This document shows positions 53,927 to 61,900 of a DNA stretch of 64,000 bases, in pieces. Below the pieces are notes generated by a model, which was not told the origin of the DNA, searched no databases, and worked only from the letters and a program-made list of their open reading frames with translations. The stretch is from Halovivax ruber XH-70 (GTDB lineage: Archaea; Halobacteriota; Halobacteria; Halobacteriales; Natrialbaceae). The stretch is from NCBI RefSeq assembly GCF_000328525.1, contig NC_019964.1:2108001-2172000 (forward strand), written 5' to 3'. The translations under genes and the position numbers were made by a program. Position 1 is the stretch's first letter. Every line of letters begins with the position of its first letter.

Positions 53927-54375
53927 ATGCTTGACGCCGACCACGCCCAGAGGTCCTCAATTACCTCGACACGTACGAGTACGGCAAGCTCGCCCACGTC
54001 GCGCTGCTGTTTCTCTGGCGATCCAGGTTCCGTATCGGCGCTCTTCACGCGCTCAATGTGGACGACGATCCTGACGAGCGGGCGCTGGCTGTCGGGAATC
54101 GCCATGAGACGGGGACATCGTTGAAGAACAAGACAGACGGTCAGCGGTACGTCGCACTCGCCGAGGAGACGTGCGCCATGCTCGACGACTGCTGGAGACC
54201 ATCGCACCGTGGTGGCGGACGAGCACGGCCGAAAGCCTCTGTGTGCACCGACTCACGGATGTTCCCATAAAACCACCTTCGAAAACTGGTCTATCAGTGG
54301 ACGCGACCCTGCGCGGTCACCGGGGACTGTCCGCACGGACGAGCACCCGACTTGTTTCCTTCCAGATGACGTGTT
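53927..54375 (+). pseudogene. Decayed tyrosine recombinase (XerC/D-like integrase)
   Basis: Pieces of a haloarchaeal phage-type integrase in shifted frames. MLDADHAQ, then after a shift near 53949 EVLNYLDTYEYGKLAHVALL, RSRFRIGALHALNVDDD, RHETGTSLKNKTDGQRYVAL and AEETCAMLDDCW, then after a second shift near 54200 VADEHGRKPLCAPTHGCSHK. The Arg of RIGALHAL corresponds to the first catalytic Arg. The N-terminal domain and the HxxR/Tyr end are missing, so it cannot be active. Its position just after tRNA-Val is typical of integrase genes. Confidence 0.7.
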
Positions 54376-54390
54376 GAACAGGCATGTTAT

Positions 54391-54398
54391 CTTATATG
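54391..54398 (+). promoter_or_regulatory. TATA box of the 54.4-kb membrane gene
   Basis: cttatatg lies 22-29 bp before the ATG at 54420, supporting that start over the ATG at 54384. Confidence 0.55.
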
Positions 54399-54419
54399 TT
54401 GTCGCTTATATGGGGTGCT

Positions 54420-55193
54420 ATGATCCAATCAGACTACCGCACGGTGCTGAAGCACGCCGTCGCGTACCTGATCCTGTATCCTCTCTCGGTAATTGCTGGA
54501 CTCGTGGGACGCGTTGGAAAACTGCTTCCGATCCACAGACTCAGCTGGTGGGTGTTCGACCGGCTCATCGGGGTAGAGGAAGCGAAAGCGTGGAGAGACG
54601 ATCACGTGCAGCTCGTCGCCGATACCGTTGCAGAGGAACAGGCGGAAATCGAGGAAAGCCGTAACGAACTCGTCTCACAGATCAAGGAACGACGACGCGA
54701 AACGGAAGCCCGGTTTTCCGACGGGGAAACCGCCCTCTCACTCGCGATCGCCATTGCGTCGGTCACCGCCTCGCAATGGGTGACGCTTGTTCTCGCAGTA
54801 CTGCTCATCATCTCTGTCACTGTTCGGTTCACGGCGATCCGGGCAGTGGCCTACAATGATCCTGACCCTAAGTCAGACAAGGAATGGCTCTGGGCGCAAT
54901 CAACGTGGAACTGGCGGATCCTCGCTGGGAAGAACCTCACGGGGACGCTGATCTCGTTACGCGTGATACAGGCCATTGGAGACGGTATTTATGAGCGCTG
55001 GTTACACGAGGTATTTGCGCCTGCGGTCGTGAATCCCGACTCGGGAAAAGCAATGAAACGAATGTTCTCGATCTCCATGGAGGAGCTGAGAAAGCAAGCA
55101 ACCCCCGACGAAGGAGAGATACTGGAGTACAGCGATGAGGACGCCGGGAACGGGGACGTGGAGGAGCAAGAGGAGATCAAAGTAGAGGGGTGA
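54420..55193 (+). CDS. Membrane-associated protein with coiled coil, unknown
   Basis: 257 aa. A hydrophobic N-terminal segment (AYLILYPLSVIAGLVGRVG, about 14-32), a charged helix (about 55-100; EEQAEIEESRNELVSQIKER), a membrane pair near 108-145 (ASQWVTLVLAVLLIISVTVRF) and an acidic tail ending EEQEEIKVEG. Codon use is less GC-biased than in the trp genes. I do not recognise a family. It is the first intact gene after the integrase relic. Confidence 0.7.
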   Translation: MIQSDYRTVLKHAVAYLILYPLSVIAGLVGRVGKLLPIHRLSWWVFDRLIGVEEAKAWRDDHVQLVADTVAEEQAEIEESRNELVSQIKERRRETEARFSDGETALSLAIAIASVTASQWVTLVLAVLLIISVTVRFTAIRAVAYNDPDPKSDKEWLWAQSTWNWRILAGKNLTGTLISLRVIQAIGDGIYERWLHEVFAPAVVNPDSGKAMKRMFSISMEELRKQATPDEGEILEYSDEDAGNGDVEEQEEIKVEG

Positions 55194-55528
55194 GGACGAA
55201 CGCAAACTGCCTGTTCCACCTGTACGTTCACCTATCATCGTGAGGTAAATCATACGGACGTGTCGTGGTCAGGTCATACCCATAGCCCCCTGTGGACGCG
55301 TCGTCGATCGGGAGAGAATATCTACGCCGTATCCCGTCACGGGCCAAATCTTTCCATTTCCGTAGCAGGTCCTGTTGGGGTTTATTGTTTTCTTGCTGGT
55401 AGTACCTGTGCGTCTCGCCGCCTTGACTCACAGTTGCCGGTGGGAACGAACTTCGAACCGGTGCTCTGACCCATTTGACTGGTCGAGTGGGCCTCGGTGG
55501 TAGAATGAGGCGCACAGGGAGGATCGCT
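55194..55528. other. Spacer without supported gene
   Basis: About 335 bp of mixed composition with no ORF of convincing codon bias on either strand. Confidence 0.4.
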
Positions 55529-56218
55529 ATGGCAGAAATTGATCGCATCCCATTCATGAAGTCAGGGAGTACCGTCCGCAACGTGGTAGTTGGTTTCATC
55601 TACGTATTCGTGATTCTTTCAGTCTTTGGTGCTACTGTCGAAGACCCGGATGGTGAGGGCCCAAACATCAATAACGAAGCCGTTGCCGATGCTGAAACCG
55701 AAGCTGAGGAGACGGCTGGCGATAAAGCGAGTGAATCGACAGGAGAGGAAACGACGGAATCGAACACCAACGAACCGACTGATGAGGAAACGGGGGAATC
55801 GGACTCCAGTGAACCGACCGATGAGGCGACGACGGAACCGGACTCCAGTGAAGCAACCGACGATACGGGCCTGTCGACGGACGATGTCGAGTCGCTGTTC
55901 ACTGAGGTCGTAACGTCGGAAGGAGTAACAGTCACCGAGGTGAGCCATCAGAATGGAGAGTTACACGTCGAGTACATCCCTGCTGAATCGTCTGAAGTCA
56001 CTCTCTCTGCCGAGATGGGGACACTGGCCGGCGCGTACGCTGGGCTCGTAATCAACGGGGAGGGTGGGGACCGAATGTCCGTCACACTCGTTGGGCCGCA
56101 GGGCGACTGGATCGGTGAGTATTACGTTGACGCAGAGTGGGCCGATGCGTGGTATAACGGTGAGATCACCGATGCCGAGATGATTAATCGGATCGCCAGC
56201 ACGATCGTGACGGAGTAG
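55529..56218 (+). CDS. Membrane-anchored protein with acidic repeats and shared C-terminal domain
   Basis: 229 aa. One membrane segment near residues 19-35 (VVVGFIYVFVILSVFGA), then an acidic linker with repeats of the type ESDSSEPTDE (about 50-110), then a folded C-terminal domain of about 100 residues: LHVEYIPAES, TLAGAYAGLVINGEG, YYVDAEWADAWYNGEITDAE. That domain matches the C-terminus of the lipoprotein at 18681-19355. ATGs at 55475 and 55505 are also in frame. The function is unknown; the domain should be extracellular. Confidence 0.72.
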   Translation: MAEIDRIPFMKSGSTVRNVVVGFIYVFVILSVFGATVEDPDGEGPNINNEAVADAETEAEETAGDKASESTGEETTESNTNEPTDEETGESDSSEPTDEATTEPDSSEATDDTGLSTDDVESLFTEVVTSEGVTVTEVSHQNGELHVEYIPAESSEVTLSAEMGTLAGAYAGLVINGEGGDRMSVTLVGPQGDWIGEYYVDAEWADAWYNGEITDAEMINRIASTIVTE

Positions 56219-56314
56219 TGACGTGCACAGACAGCTCCTGGTCGGCTCACGATGGTGACGAGGGAATTGGCCCTCTACCACCATCTGAAAGAACCGTACT
56301 GGTCAAATAATTTC

Positions 56315-56965
56315 TCAGTCGCGATTGTGAATGCGCGAGTCAATCGGCCCTGAAAAAGATCCGGACCCGGTCACCGACGGTGTAGGGTCAGGCATCCGCA
56401 TGCCGCGATAGAACCGTGCGAGATCGTCCCCCACGTCGTCGAGTGTGAGGATCGCATCCGTGCCGAGATGGTCAGCGTCGTCGACGTACGCCGCGGCACG
56501 CTCGCGGGTGGCGAACGGAACCGGGCTGCCCGACATCGGTTCGTCCTGGGTTTCGACGGCCGTCTCCCCGACGAGGTAGCCGTCGGCGGCGTCGAACAAC
56601 TCGTTCGTTCCGTAGTCTGTGAACCAGACCCGCTCGATGGGTGCGTCCGTCGGGTGCGAGTGGCCGACCGCCCGGTAGGCGAGCAGGCATCCCGGCGTCT
56701 CGAAGAAGAGACCCGTCCCGTCGGCGTGGGCCAGTTGCGACGCCCAGGTCCGGTAGTCGACCGGCCGCATATTGCAGACGGGACAGCGGTGTGAGTCAGA
56801 GAAGGAAACGGGCTCGGTCACCGGGTGATCGACGATCGAGACGTTCACGGCGTTGTAGAACTGGTCATCGGTCGGCTCCGAGTCGCGGTCCGCACCGCCG
56901 AGACAGCCGGGAGCGAGTGCGAGTCCGCATATTCCCGTGGCCGCGAGATAGGCGCGCCGGTCCAT
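56315..56965 (-). CDS. NosL-like lipoprotein (copper-binding type)
   Basis: 216 aa. A hydrophobic start with a Cys at the end (MDRRAYLAATGICGLALAPGC) suggests a Tat/lipoprotein signal. CPVCNMRPVDYRTWASQL corresponds to the Cu(I)-binding CxxCGM motif of NosL, and FFETPGCLLAY, VWFTDYGTNELFDA and MSGSPVPFAT match later NosL regions. NosL delivers copper to nitrous oxide reductase, but no nos genes are here, so a different copper client is likely. Confidence 0.83.
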   Translation of the reverse strand: MDRRAYLAATGICGLALAPGCLGGADRDSEPTDDQFYNAVNVSIVDHPVTEPVSFSDSHRCPVCNMRPVDYRTWASQLAHADGTGLFFETPGCLLAYRAVGHSHPTDAPIERVWFTDYGTNELFDAADGYLVGETAVETQDEPMSGSPVPFATRERAAAYVDDADHLGTDAILTLDDVGDDLARFYRGMRMPDPTPSVTGSGSFSGPIDSRIHNRD

Positions 56966-57127
56966 ATCCGAAGGAACGCGGCCAGGATACTAATTCTCCC
57001 AGCGGTCGTTCACTCGTTCGTGTACGTCGGTTTTAGCATTCGCCTCAGTATCTACCCAAGCAGCGTAGATTCCGAAGGCGAGACGGTTTCACGTCTCTCC
57101 GTTTTCACGATCACCGGGAGGCGGCGG

Positions 57128-57580
57128 TTACTCCTCAGCGCCGGTGGCTGCTGCGTAGTAAGTACCCTGATTTACTGGAAGAGAGATCCACGGATCCGTC
57201 CTCTCCCCTCGAAATAGCTCCGATCGGTAGATTGTGTCCCGATCTATTTTTATACTCGACATGAATGCCATGCTCACCGTTGGGGTTGGGTAATTGCCAC
57301 GCAAATGGACCGTACCGTGGGTCACCTGGGACAAATCCGCAGTCCCCACCTCCCAGCGGAGTGGAACGGTATACGCTTCATCCTCGTCTGGCTTCGAAAA
57401 GTCGAGAACGGCCACGAGTTGATCCGCAGCGACTTGATAGGCCCGTCCCGACTGGAGACTCGGTCGTGGCTCTTCGTCGTCTTCATCACGGAACTGACAC
57501 CCTGCTAATCCGGTTACGAGCCCCGTTCCACCGGTAACCAGGACGGCCCGACGAGAAACACCTCTTGTTGACTTTGTCAT
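57128..57580 (-). CDS. Small Tat lipoprotein, unknown
   Basis: 150 aa. VSRRAVLVTGGTGLVTGLAGC is a clear twin-Arg lipoprotein signal, Cys at about residue 28. The mature part is acidic at first (DEDDEEPRP) and then beta-rich (YTVPLRWEVG, TVHLRGNYPTPTVSMAF). I do not recognise the domain. It probably faces the outside of the membrane. Confidence 0.7.
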   Translation of the reverse strand: MTKSTRGVSRRAVLVTGGTGLVTGLAGCQFRDEDDEEPRPSLQSGRAYQVAADQLVAVLDFSKPDEDEAYTVPLRWEVGTADLSQVTHGTVHLRGNYPTPTVSMAFMSSIKIDRDTIYRSELFRGERTDPWISLPVNQGTYYAAATGAEE

Positions 57581-57717
57581 GGGTTATCCTATCTGCAGAC
57601 GTTCTAGTTGGAGCACATAAGTTTGAATACTGCTCTCTACTATAATTGTTTCCGCTACAAGTCTAGGTGAGTGATAGTGGCGGGAATGGAATCAATCGTT
57701 GGATCTCCCATCCAACC

Positions 57718-57948
57718 TCACGCCGACCGCTGTCCACCCCCTCCTGTCACCTGTCCCATATCGAACTCTAACATCCCCAGCGCAGCGAGACAATCCACGC
57801 ACAGCCGTTTCTCCGAATTTCGATACCGGTCAGATAACCGTCCGTCGTGAACCGCCCGAAGGCGCGCCCAGTAGGTTCGTTCCAGATCTACCCCACAGCG
57901 CGGGCACGGGTCGTCCGGCCGCGGCTCGTCGAAGTCGTAGCGACCCAT
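57718..57948 (-). CDS. Small zinc-finger protein (CPRCG...CVDC)
   Basis: 76 aa. Two CxxC pairs (CPRCG near 15 and CVDC near 50) frame a basic helix (ERTYWARLRAVHDGRLSD). It follows the 46-aa ORF with only one base between stop and ATG, so they are probably translated together. Such zinc-finger ORFs often accompany haloarchaeal integrated elements. Confidence 0.65.
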   Translation of the reverse strand: MGRYDFDEPRPDDPCPRCGVDLERTYWARLRAVHDGRLSDRYRNSEKRLCVDCLAALGMLEFDMGQVTGGGGQRSA

Positions 57949-57949
57949 C

Positions 57950-58090
57950 TCAGTTCACCTTCAAATTCCCGAGTCGCAGGACGAGATCCTCGATCAGTTT
58001 CGAATCCCAGACGAATTCGGGGTAGTGCTTCGGCTGACTGTACCACTGATGGACGAGAGCTTTTTGTCTCGGTGGTGGATTTCGTAGCAT
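57950..58090 (-). CDS. 46-aa ORF upstream of the zinc-finger gene
   Basis: Product starts MLRNPPPRQKALVHQWYSQP and ends VLRLGNLKVN. It is basic and lacks known motifs. Its TGA is one base from the next ATG. A minus-strand TATA-like element around 58224-58232 could serve both genes. Confidence 0.45.
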   Translation of the reverse strand: MLRNPPPRQKALVHQWYSQPKHYPEFVWDSKLIEDLVLRLGNLKVN

Positions 58091-58392
58091 GGTGGACGAA
58101 TACCCTGTTAGGGGATTCGGAAGCCACGTCTCGGGTGCCTTGAACACCCGGGACACTTTCTGCGCGTGTCCCCGCGACGAATTGGAGAGCGTGGCTTCCG
58201 TTCAACACGTCAATTAGAATCGCCATATAATTATCGACTATTAGTTGGAAACTATCCTAGTTGTGCTGTAATTGGCCGGAGATGGAGAGTACGACTGCGA
58301 CGACTCCGAGCACGGCTACAAAAGCCCTTTCATTCCCCCGGGTTTCTCGTGCCGGCTCCCTCCACCGAGCGCTGGCGAGACGGTGAGAAGAG
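58091..58392. other. AT-richer spacer at the end of the putative island
   Basis: Contains the minus-strand TATA-like aattatatg (58224-58232) and otherwise nothing I can support. The GC content rises sharply at the next gene. Confidence 0.45.
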
Positions 58393-59517
58393 TTAGATCA
58401 TCGGCTCGTCCCGGATATCCGGGTGTTCGCGTACGAAGGTGACGAGTCGATCCGCGTAGGATTCGAACGGCGGGACCGAAATGTCGCTGTCCGCGAGCGC
58501 CCGCGTGGTGTTCGGGCAGGCGTAGCGCGTCGGGTGATCGAGGTAGTCGAGGGTGTACGGGTCTGTGTCGATCCCGAGGCGGCCGACGGCCTCCATCGCG
58601 CCCACCGCGACCGATTTCGGCGTCGGAAGGCGGACCGTCCGGTGACCCGTCGCCGCCGCCAGGGTGTCGACGAATCGCGGGACGGACAGGGGTGCGGGAT
58701 CACAAAGCTGGTAGACCTCGCCGACGGCGTCCTCGCGGGCGCTGAGATGGGCGATGGCGTCGACGACGAAGTCGCGCGGGACGACGTTCAGTTCGGCGTC
58801 GCTGGAGTTCGGCAGGGAGAAGGTCGCCGAGAACCAGCGCGGCTGGGCGAGGAGCAGCCGAACGAGGTTGTAGGGGCCGTCGAATTTCTCCGTCTCGCCT
58901 GTACGACTGTCCCCGACGACGATAGCGGGGCGGTAGATCGTCGCCGGGAAGCCCTCGGCCATGCGCTCCTGGACGGCGACCTCGGCGCGATACTTCGTCT
59001 CCTCGTAGTGGTTGTTGAACGACTGGCCCTCCTGGAGGTGGTCCGGGGTGAACACGCCGTCGTACCGGCCGCTGACGTAACAGGTGCTGACGTAGTGAAA
59101 GCGCTCGACGTCGAGCGACTCGGCGAACGAGAGGACGTGCTCGGTCCCACGGACGTTCACGGCCTCCGCCAGAGCAGCCTCGACGCCGAGATCGTAGACC
59201 GCCGCCAGGTGGTAGACCTCGGAGACACTGGCGAGGTCGTCGACGGCGTCGCCGAGTCCGAGATCCGGGTCGGTGATGTCACCCTCGTAGAGACGGATCG
59301 CGTCGGCGTCCCCACCGTCATCTCCAGCGGTGTCCTCGTTGTTGCCCACACCGTCGATTTCGGCCACGATCTCGTCTGCCCGATCACGAGCGGCCTCGGC
59401 GTGGTGGGGCTGGACCAGACAGGCGATCGGGCCGTCGCCGCGGGCGAGCAGGCGTTCGACCAGCGCCGACCCAAGAAAGCCCGGGAAGCCGGTGACGAAG
59501 ACGGCCGGATCGCTCAC
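58393..59517 (-). CDS. NAD-dependent epimerase / thioester-reductase-like SDR
   Basis: 374 aa, GTG start overlapping the aldehyde dehydrogenase stop (GTGA). Extended SDR: VFVTGFPGFLGSALVERLL is the nucleotide-binding loop, DDLASVSEVYHLAAVYDLG the next strand and NNHYEETKYRAE the catalytic YxxxK. RPAIVVGDSRTGE is typical of the thioester-reductase or steroid-dehydrogenase-like branch. An acidic insert (about 54-72) is present. It likely acts on the aldehyde, alcohol or acyl product related to its partner. Confidence 0.85.
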   Translation of the reverse strand: MSDPAVFVTGFPGFLGSALVERLLARGDGPIACLVQPHHAEAARDRADEIVAEIDGVGNNEDTAGDDGGDADAIRLYEGDITDPDLGLGDAVDDLASVSEVYHLAAVYDLGVEAALAEAVNVRGTEHVLSFAESLDVERFHYVSTCYVSGRYDGVFTPDHLQEGQSFNNHYEETKYRAEVAVQERMAEGFPATIYRPAIVVGDSRTGETEKFDGPYNLVRLLLAQPRWFSATFSLPNSSDAELNVVPRDFVVDAIAHLSAREDAVGEVYQLCDPAPLSVPRFVDTLAAATGHRTVRLPTPKSVAVGAMEAVGRLGIDTDPYTLDYLDHPTRYACPNTTRALADSDISVPPFESYADRLVTFVREHPDIRDEPMI

Positions 59518-61121
59518 GACAACCACCGCGTGAGGCGGCGCTGGACGGCGGAGAGGCCGGTGAACGCGCGGGCGAACAGCCAGGTCGGGACGCCCGGCGG
59601 GGCGTCGAGCGGCCCGACACGCGAGGTGGCGATCGTGCGCGCCTCCGTAAAGCGGGTGATGCCCTCGGGACCGTGTCGTCGGCCGAGTCCGGAGTCGCCG
59701 AAGCCGCCCATCGGCGCGTCGACGGAACCCCACCCGATCGTGTAGGGGTCGTTCACGCAGACGGTGCCGCAGTCGATCTCTCGGGCGACATCCTTCCCAC
59801 GAGTGCGGTCGCCCGTCCACACGCTCGCGTTCAACCCGTACTCCGTGTCGTTGGCCAGTTCGATCGCCTCGTCGACACCGGCGACGGGCGTGACAGAGAC
59901 GACCGGCCCGAAAGTCTCCTCGCACGCGACGCGGTCGTCGGGGTCGACGTCCGTGAGGATCGTCGGTTCGTAGCAGAACGGACCGACGTCCGGCCGTGCC
60001 CGCCCGCCCGAGACGACGGACGCCCCGTCCTCGACCGCGTCCTCGACGTGGCCCCTGACGGATTCGAGGTGAGTCTCGTCGATGAGCGAGCCGACGTCCG
60101 GCCCGTAGTCGAACGCGAGCCCCATCGAGAGACGACGAGTCGCCCCGACGAACGCGTCGAGGAAGGCCTCGTATCGGCGCTCGTCGACGTAGATCCGCTC
60201 GGGTGCCAGACAGAGCTGCCCCGCGTTCGTGAACGCACCCTTCACGGCGCCCCGGGCCGCCATCCCGACGTCCGCGTCGTCCAGCACGATCATCGGGTTC
60301 TTCCCGCCGAGTTCGAGCGAGCAATCGATCAGGTTGCGACCCGCCTGCTCCGCGACGATGCGGCCAGTCTCCGTGCTGCCGGTGAACGCCACGTAGTCGA
60401 CCGCGTCGATCAGCGCCGGCCCTACGGTGGCCCCCTCGCCGGTGACGATCTGGAAGACGTCGGCCGGCAGGCCGGCCTCCTCGAGGAGTTCCGAGAGGGC
60501 GAGGGCGATGTAGGGAGTCTTCGCGTCGGGCTTGCAAACGACGACGTTGCCCGCGAGCAACGCCGGAATCGCGTCGGTCATCGAGAGCGTCAGCGGGTAG
60601 TTCCACGGGGAGATGACGCCGACGACGCCGACGGGGTCACGAGTGACGGTCGCCGAGGATGCGATCGGGATCGGCGCCGATCGCCGGTCGTCGGCGATGG
60701 CGCCCGGACCCGCCGAGGCGTAGTACGAGCACGTCAGCGGGACGTCGACGACCTCCTCTAACGCGTGGTGGCGCGCCTTGCCCGTCTCGAGCTGGACGAT
60801 GTCGAGCAACTCGTCGCGGTTGGCGGCGACGAGGTCCCCGAAGCGTTCGATCACGGCCGCCCGGTCCTCGACCGGCATCGCCGCCCACGACGACTGGGCA
60901 CGGCGAGCGCGCTCGACCGCCGCCGCAACGTCGGCCGACTCGTACGCCGGAATCGTCCCGATCGCCTCGTCCGAGATCGGCGTCCGGACGGCGATCGACT
61001 GGTGCTCCGTCGACCCGTCTGCGCGTCCCGTCGACCCCCCGACGCGATCGGCGAGTCGCTCGAGACGCGCCGACGACAGTCCAGTGTCGGATACCGGCGT
61101 CGAACCCATCGAACTGGTCAT
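59514..61121 (-). CDS. Aldehyde dehydrogenase (succinate-semialdehyde dehydrogenase-like)
   Basis: 535 aa. NAD(P)-dependent aldehyde oxidation. GVVGVISPWNYPLTL, VVCKPDAKTPYIAL, FTGSTETGRIVAEQ, catalytic Glu in SLELGGKNPMIVL and catalytic Cys in NAGQLCLAPERI are intact. The C-terminal extension (about 490-535) is longer than usual. The leaderless promoter TATA box lies 25-31 bp before the ATG at 61121. First gene of a two-gene operon with the SDR. Confidence 0.9.
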   Translation of the reverse strand: MTSSMGSTPVSDTGLSSARLERLADRVGGSTGRADGSTEHQSIAVRTPISDEAIGTIPAYESADVAAAVERARRAQSSWAAMPVEDRAAVIERFGDLVAANRDELLDIVQLETGKARHHALEEVVDVPLTCSYYASAGPGAIADDRRSAPIPIASSATVTRDPVGVVGVISPWNYPLTLSMTDAIPALLAGNVVVCKPDAKTPYIALALSELLEEAGLPADVFQIVTGEGATVGPALIDAVDYVAFTGSTETGRIVAEQAGRNLIDCSLELGGKNPMIVLDDADVGMAARGAVKGAFTNAGQLCLAPERIYVDERRYEAFLDAFVGATRRLSMGLAFDYGPDVGSLIDETHLESVRGHVEDAVEDGASVVSGGRARPDVGPFCYEPTILTDVDPDDRVACEETFGPVVSVTPVAGVDEAIELANDTEYGLNASVWTGDRTRGKDVAREIDCGTVCVNDPYTIGWGSVDAPMGGFGDSGLGRRHGPEGITRFTEARTIATSRVGPLDAPPGVPTWLFARAFTGLSAVQRRLTRWLS

Positions 61122-61145
61122 ACGTGGCCTATCACTGAGGAAACC

Positions 61146-61152
61146 TAATAAG
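61146..61152 (-). promoter_or_regulatory. TATA box of the aldehyde dehydrogenase operon
   Basis: The minus strand reads cttatta, 25-31 bp before the start codon. Confidence 0.6.
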
Positions 61153-61238
61153 TTGATGCGCGTGGTGACGACGCTCGGCGAAGCCACCGAAGTCGGCCAT
61201 ACGGTACATTCATTGACCGATCGTCGTCAGTTGGAGAC

Positions 61239-61838
61239 ATGCTGGCACTCGTGTTCGATCTGGATGGGACGCTCGTTCAGTTCGACAGACCATACGACGA
61301 CCTGCTGCACGCTGCGTTCGAATCCGTTACCGAGGACGTCCCCGAGGCGTGGATGGAGACGTACAACGAGACGTTCTTCGATCACTTTCGGGCGTGTACG
61401 CCAGCGCCCGTCGCGCGCACGGCGGCCGAACTCGAGGGCTGTCCCGACCCGACGGCCGTCGCCGACGCCCTGTTGGCCCAGGAGGTCGACGCCACGCAGG
61501 CAATCGACGCCCATCGGGCCGAATTGGAACGACTGGCCGACACCCATCAGATCGGCGTGCTCACGAACGGGCTGCCCGCGTGGCAGCGACAGAAACTGGA
61601 AGCCACCGGGCTGGAGCCGTCCGTCGACGCGTTCGTCGCCTCCTACGAAGCCGGGGCACACAAACCGGACGTTGCACCGTACCGACTCCTAGAGGAGCGT
61701 CTCGACGCCTCGCGGTACGCGATGATCGGCGACGCCGCGACCGATATCGAGGGAGCGAAGACGGCCGGCTGGGGGACGTATCGCTACGACGGCGGCGACT
61801 TCGCCGAGCTTCCTGACGCGATCGAGTGGGACAGGTGA
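61239..61838 (+). CDS. HAD-superfamily hydrolase
   Basis: 199 aa. Motif I FDLDGTLVQF, motif II GVLTNGLP, Lys in AGAHKPDVAPY and motif IV IGDAATDIEGAK. C1-capped small-molecule phosphatase type. It differs from the HAD at 29.4 kb in its cap. Divergent from the aldehyde dehydrogenase. Confidence 0.88.
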   Translation: MLALVFDLDGTLVQFDRPYDDLLHAAFESVTEDVPEAWMETYNETFFDHFRACTPAPVARTAAELEGCPDPTAVADALLAQEVDATQAIDAHRAELERLADTHQIGVLTNGLPAWQRQKLEATGLEPSVDAFVASYEAGAHKPDVAPYRLLEERLDASRYAMIGDAATDIEGAKTAGWGTYRYDGGDFAELPDAIEWDR

Positions 61839-61900
61839 GGTATCCAGGGGTCCACGAAACGGCAACAGCGTTTATCATCCAGTAGGAGCATCACTCTGTC

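Noticed and set aside
55228-55599. 123-aa minus-strand ORF
   Set aside because: It overlaps the start of the plus-strand membrane protein and has no protein-like pattern.
57241-57300. Second attachment site for the tRNA-Val element (gttggggttgggt)
   Set aside because: It resembles the acceptor end on the opposite strand only in G-runs; the T-arm sequence does not match.
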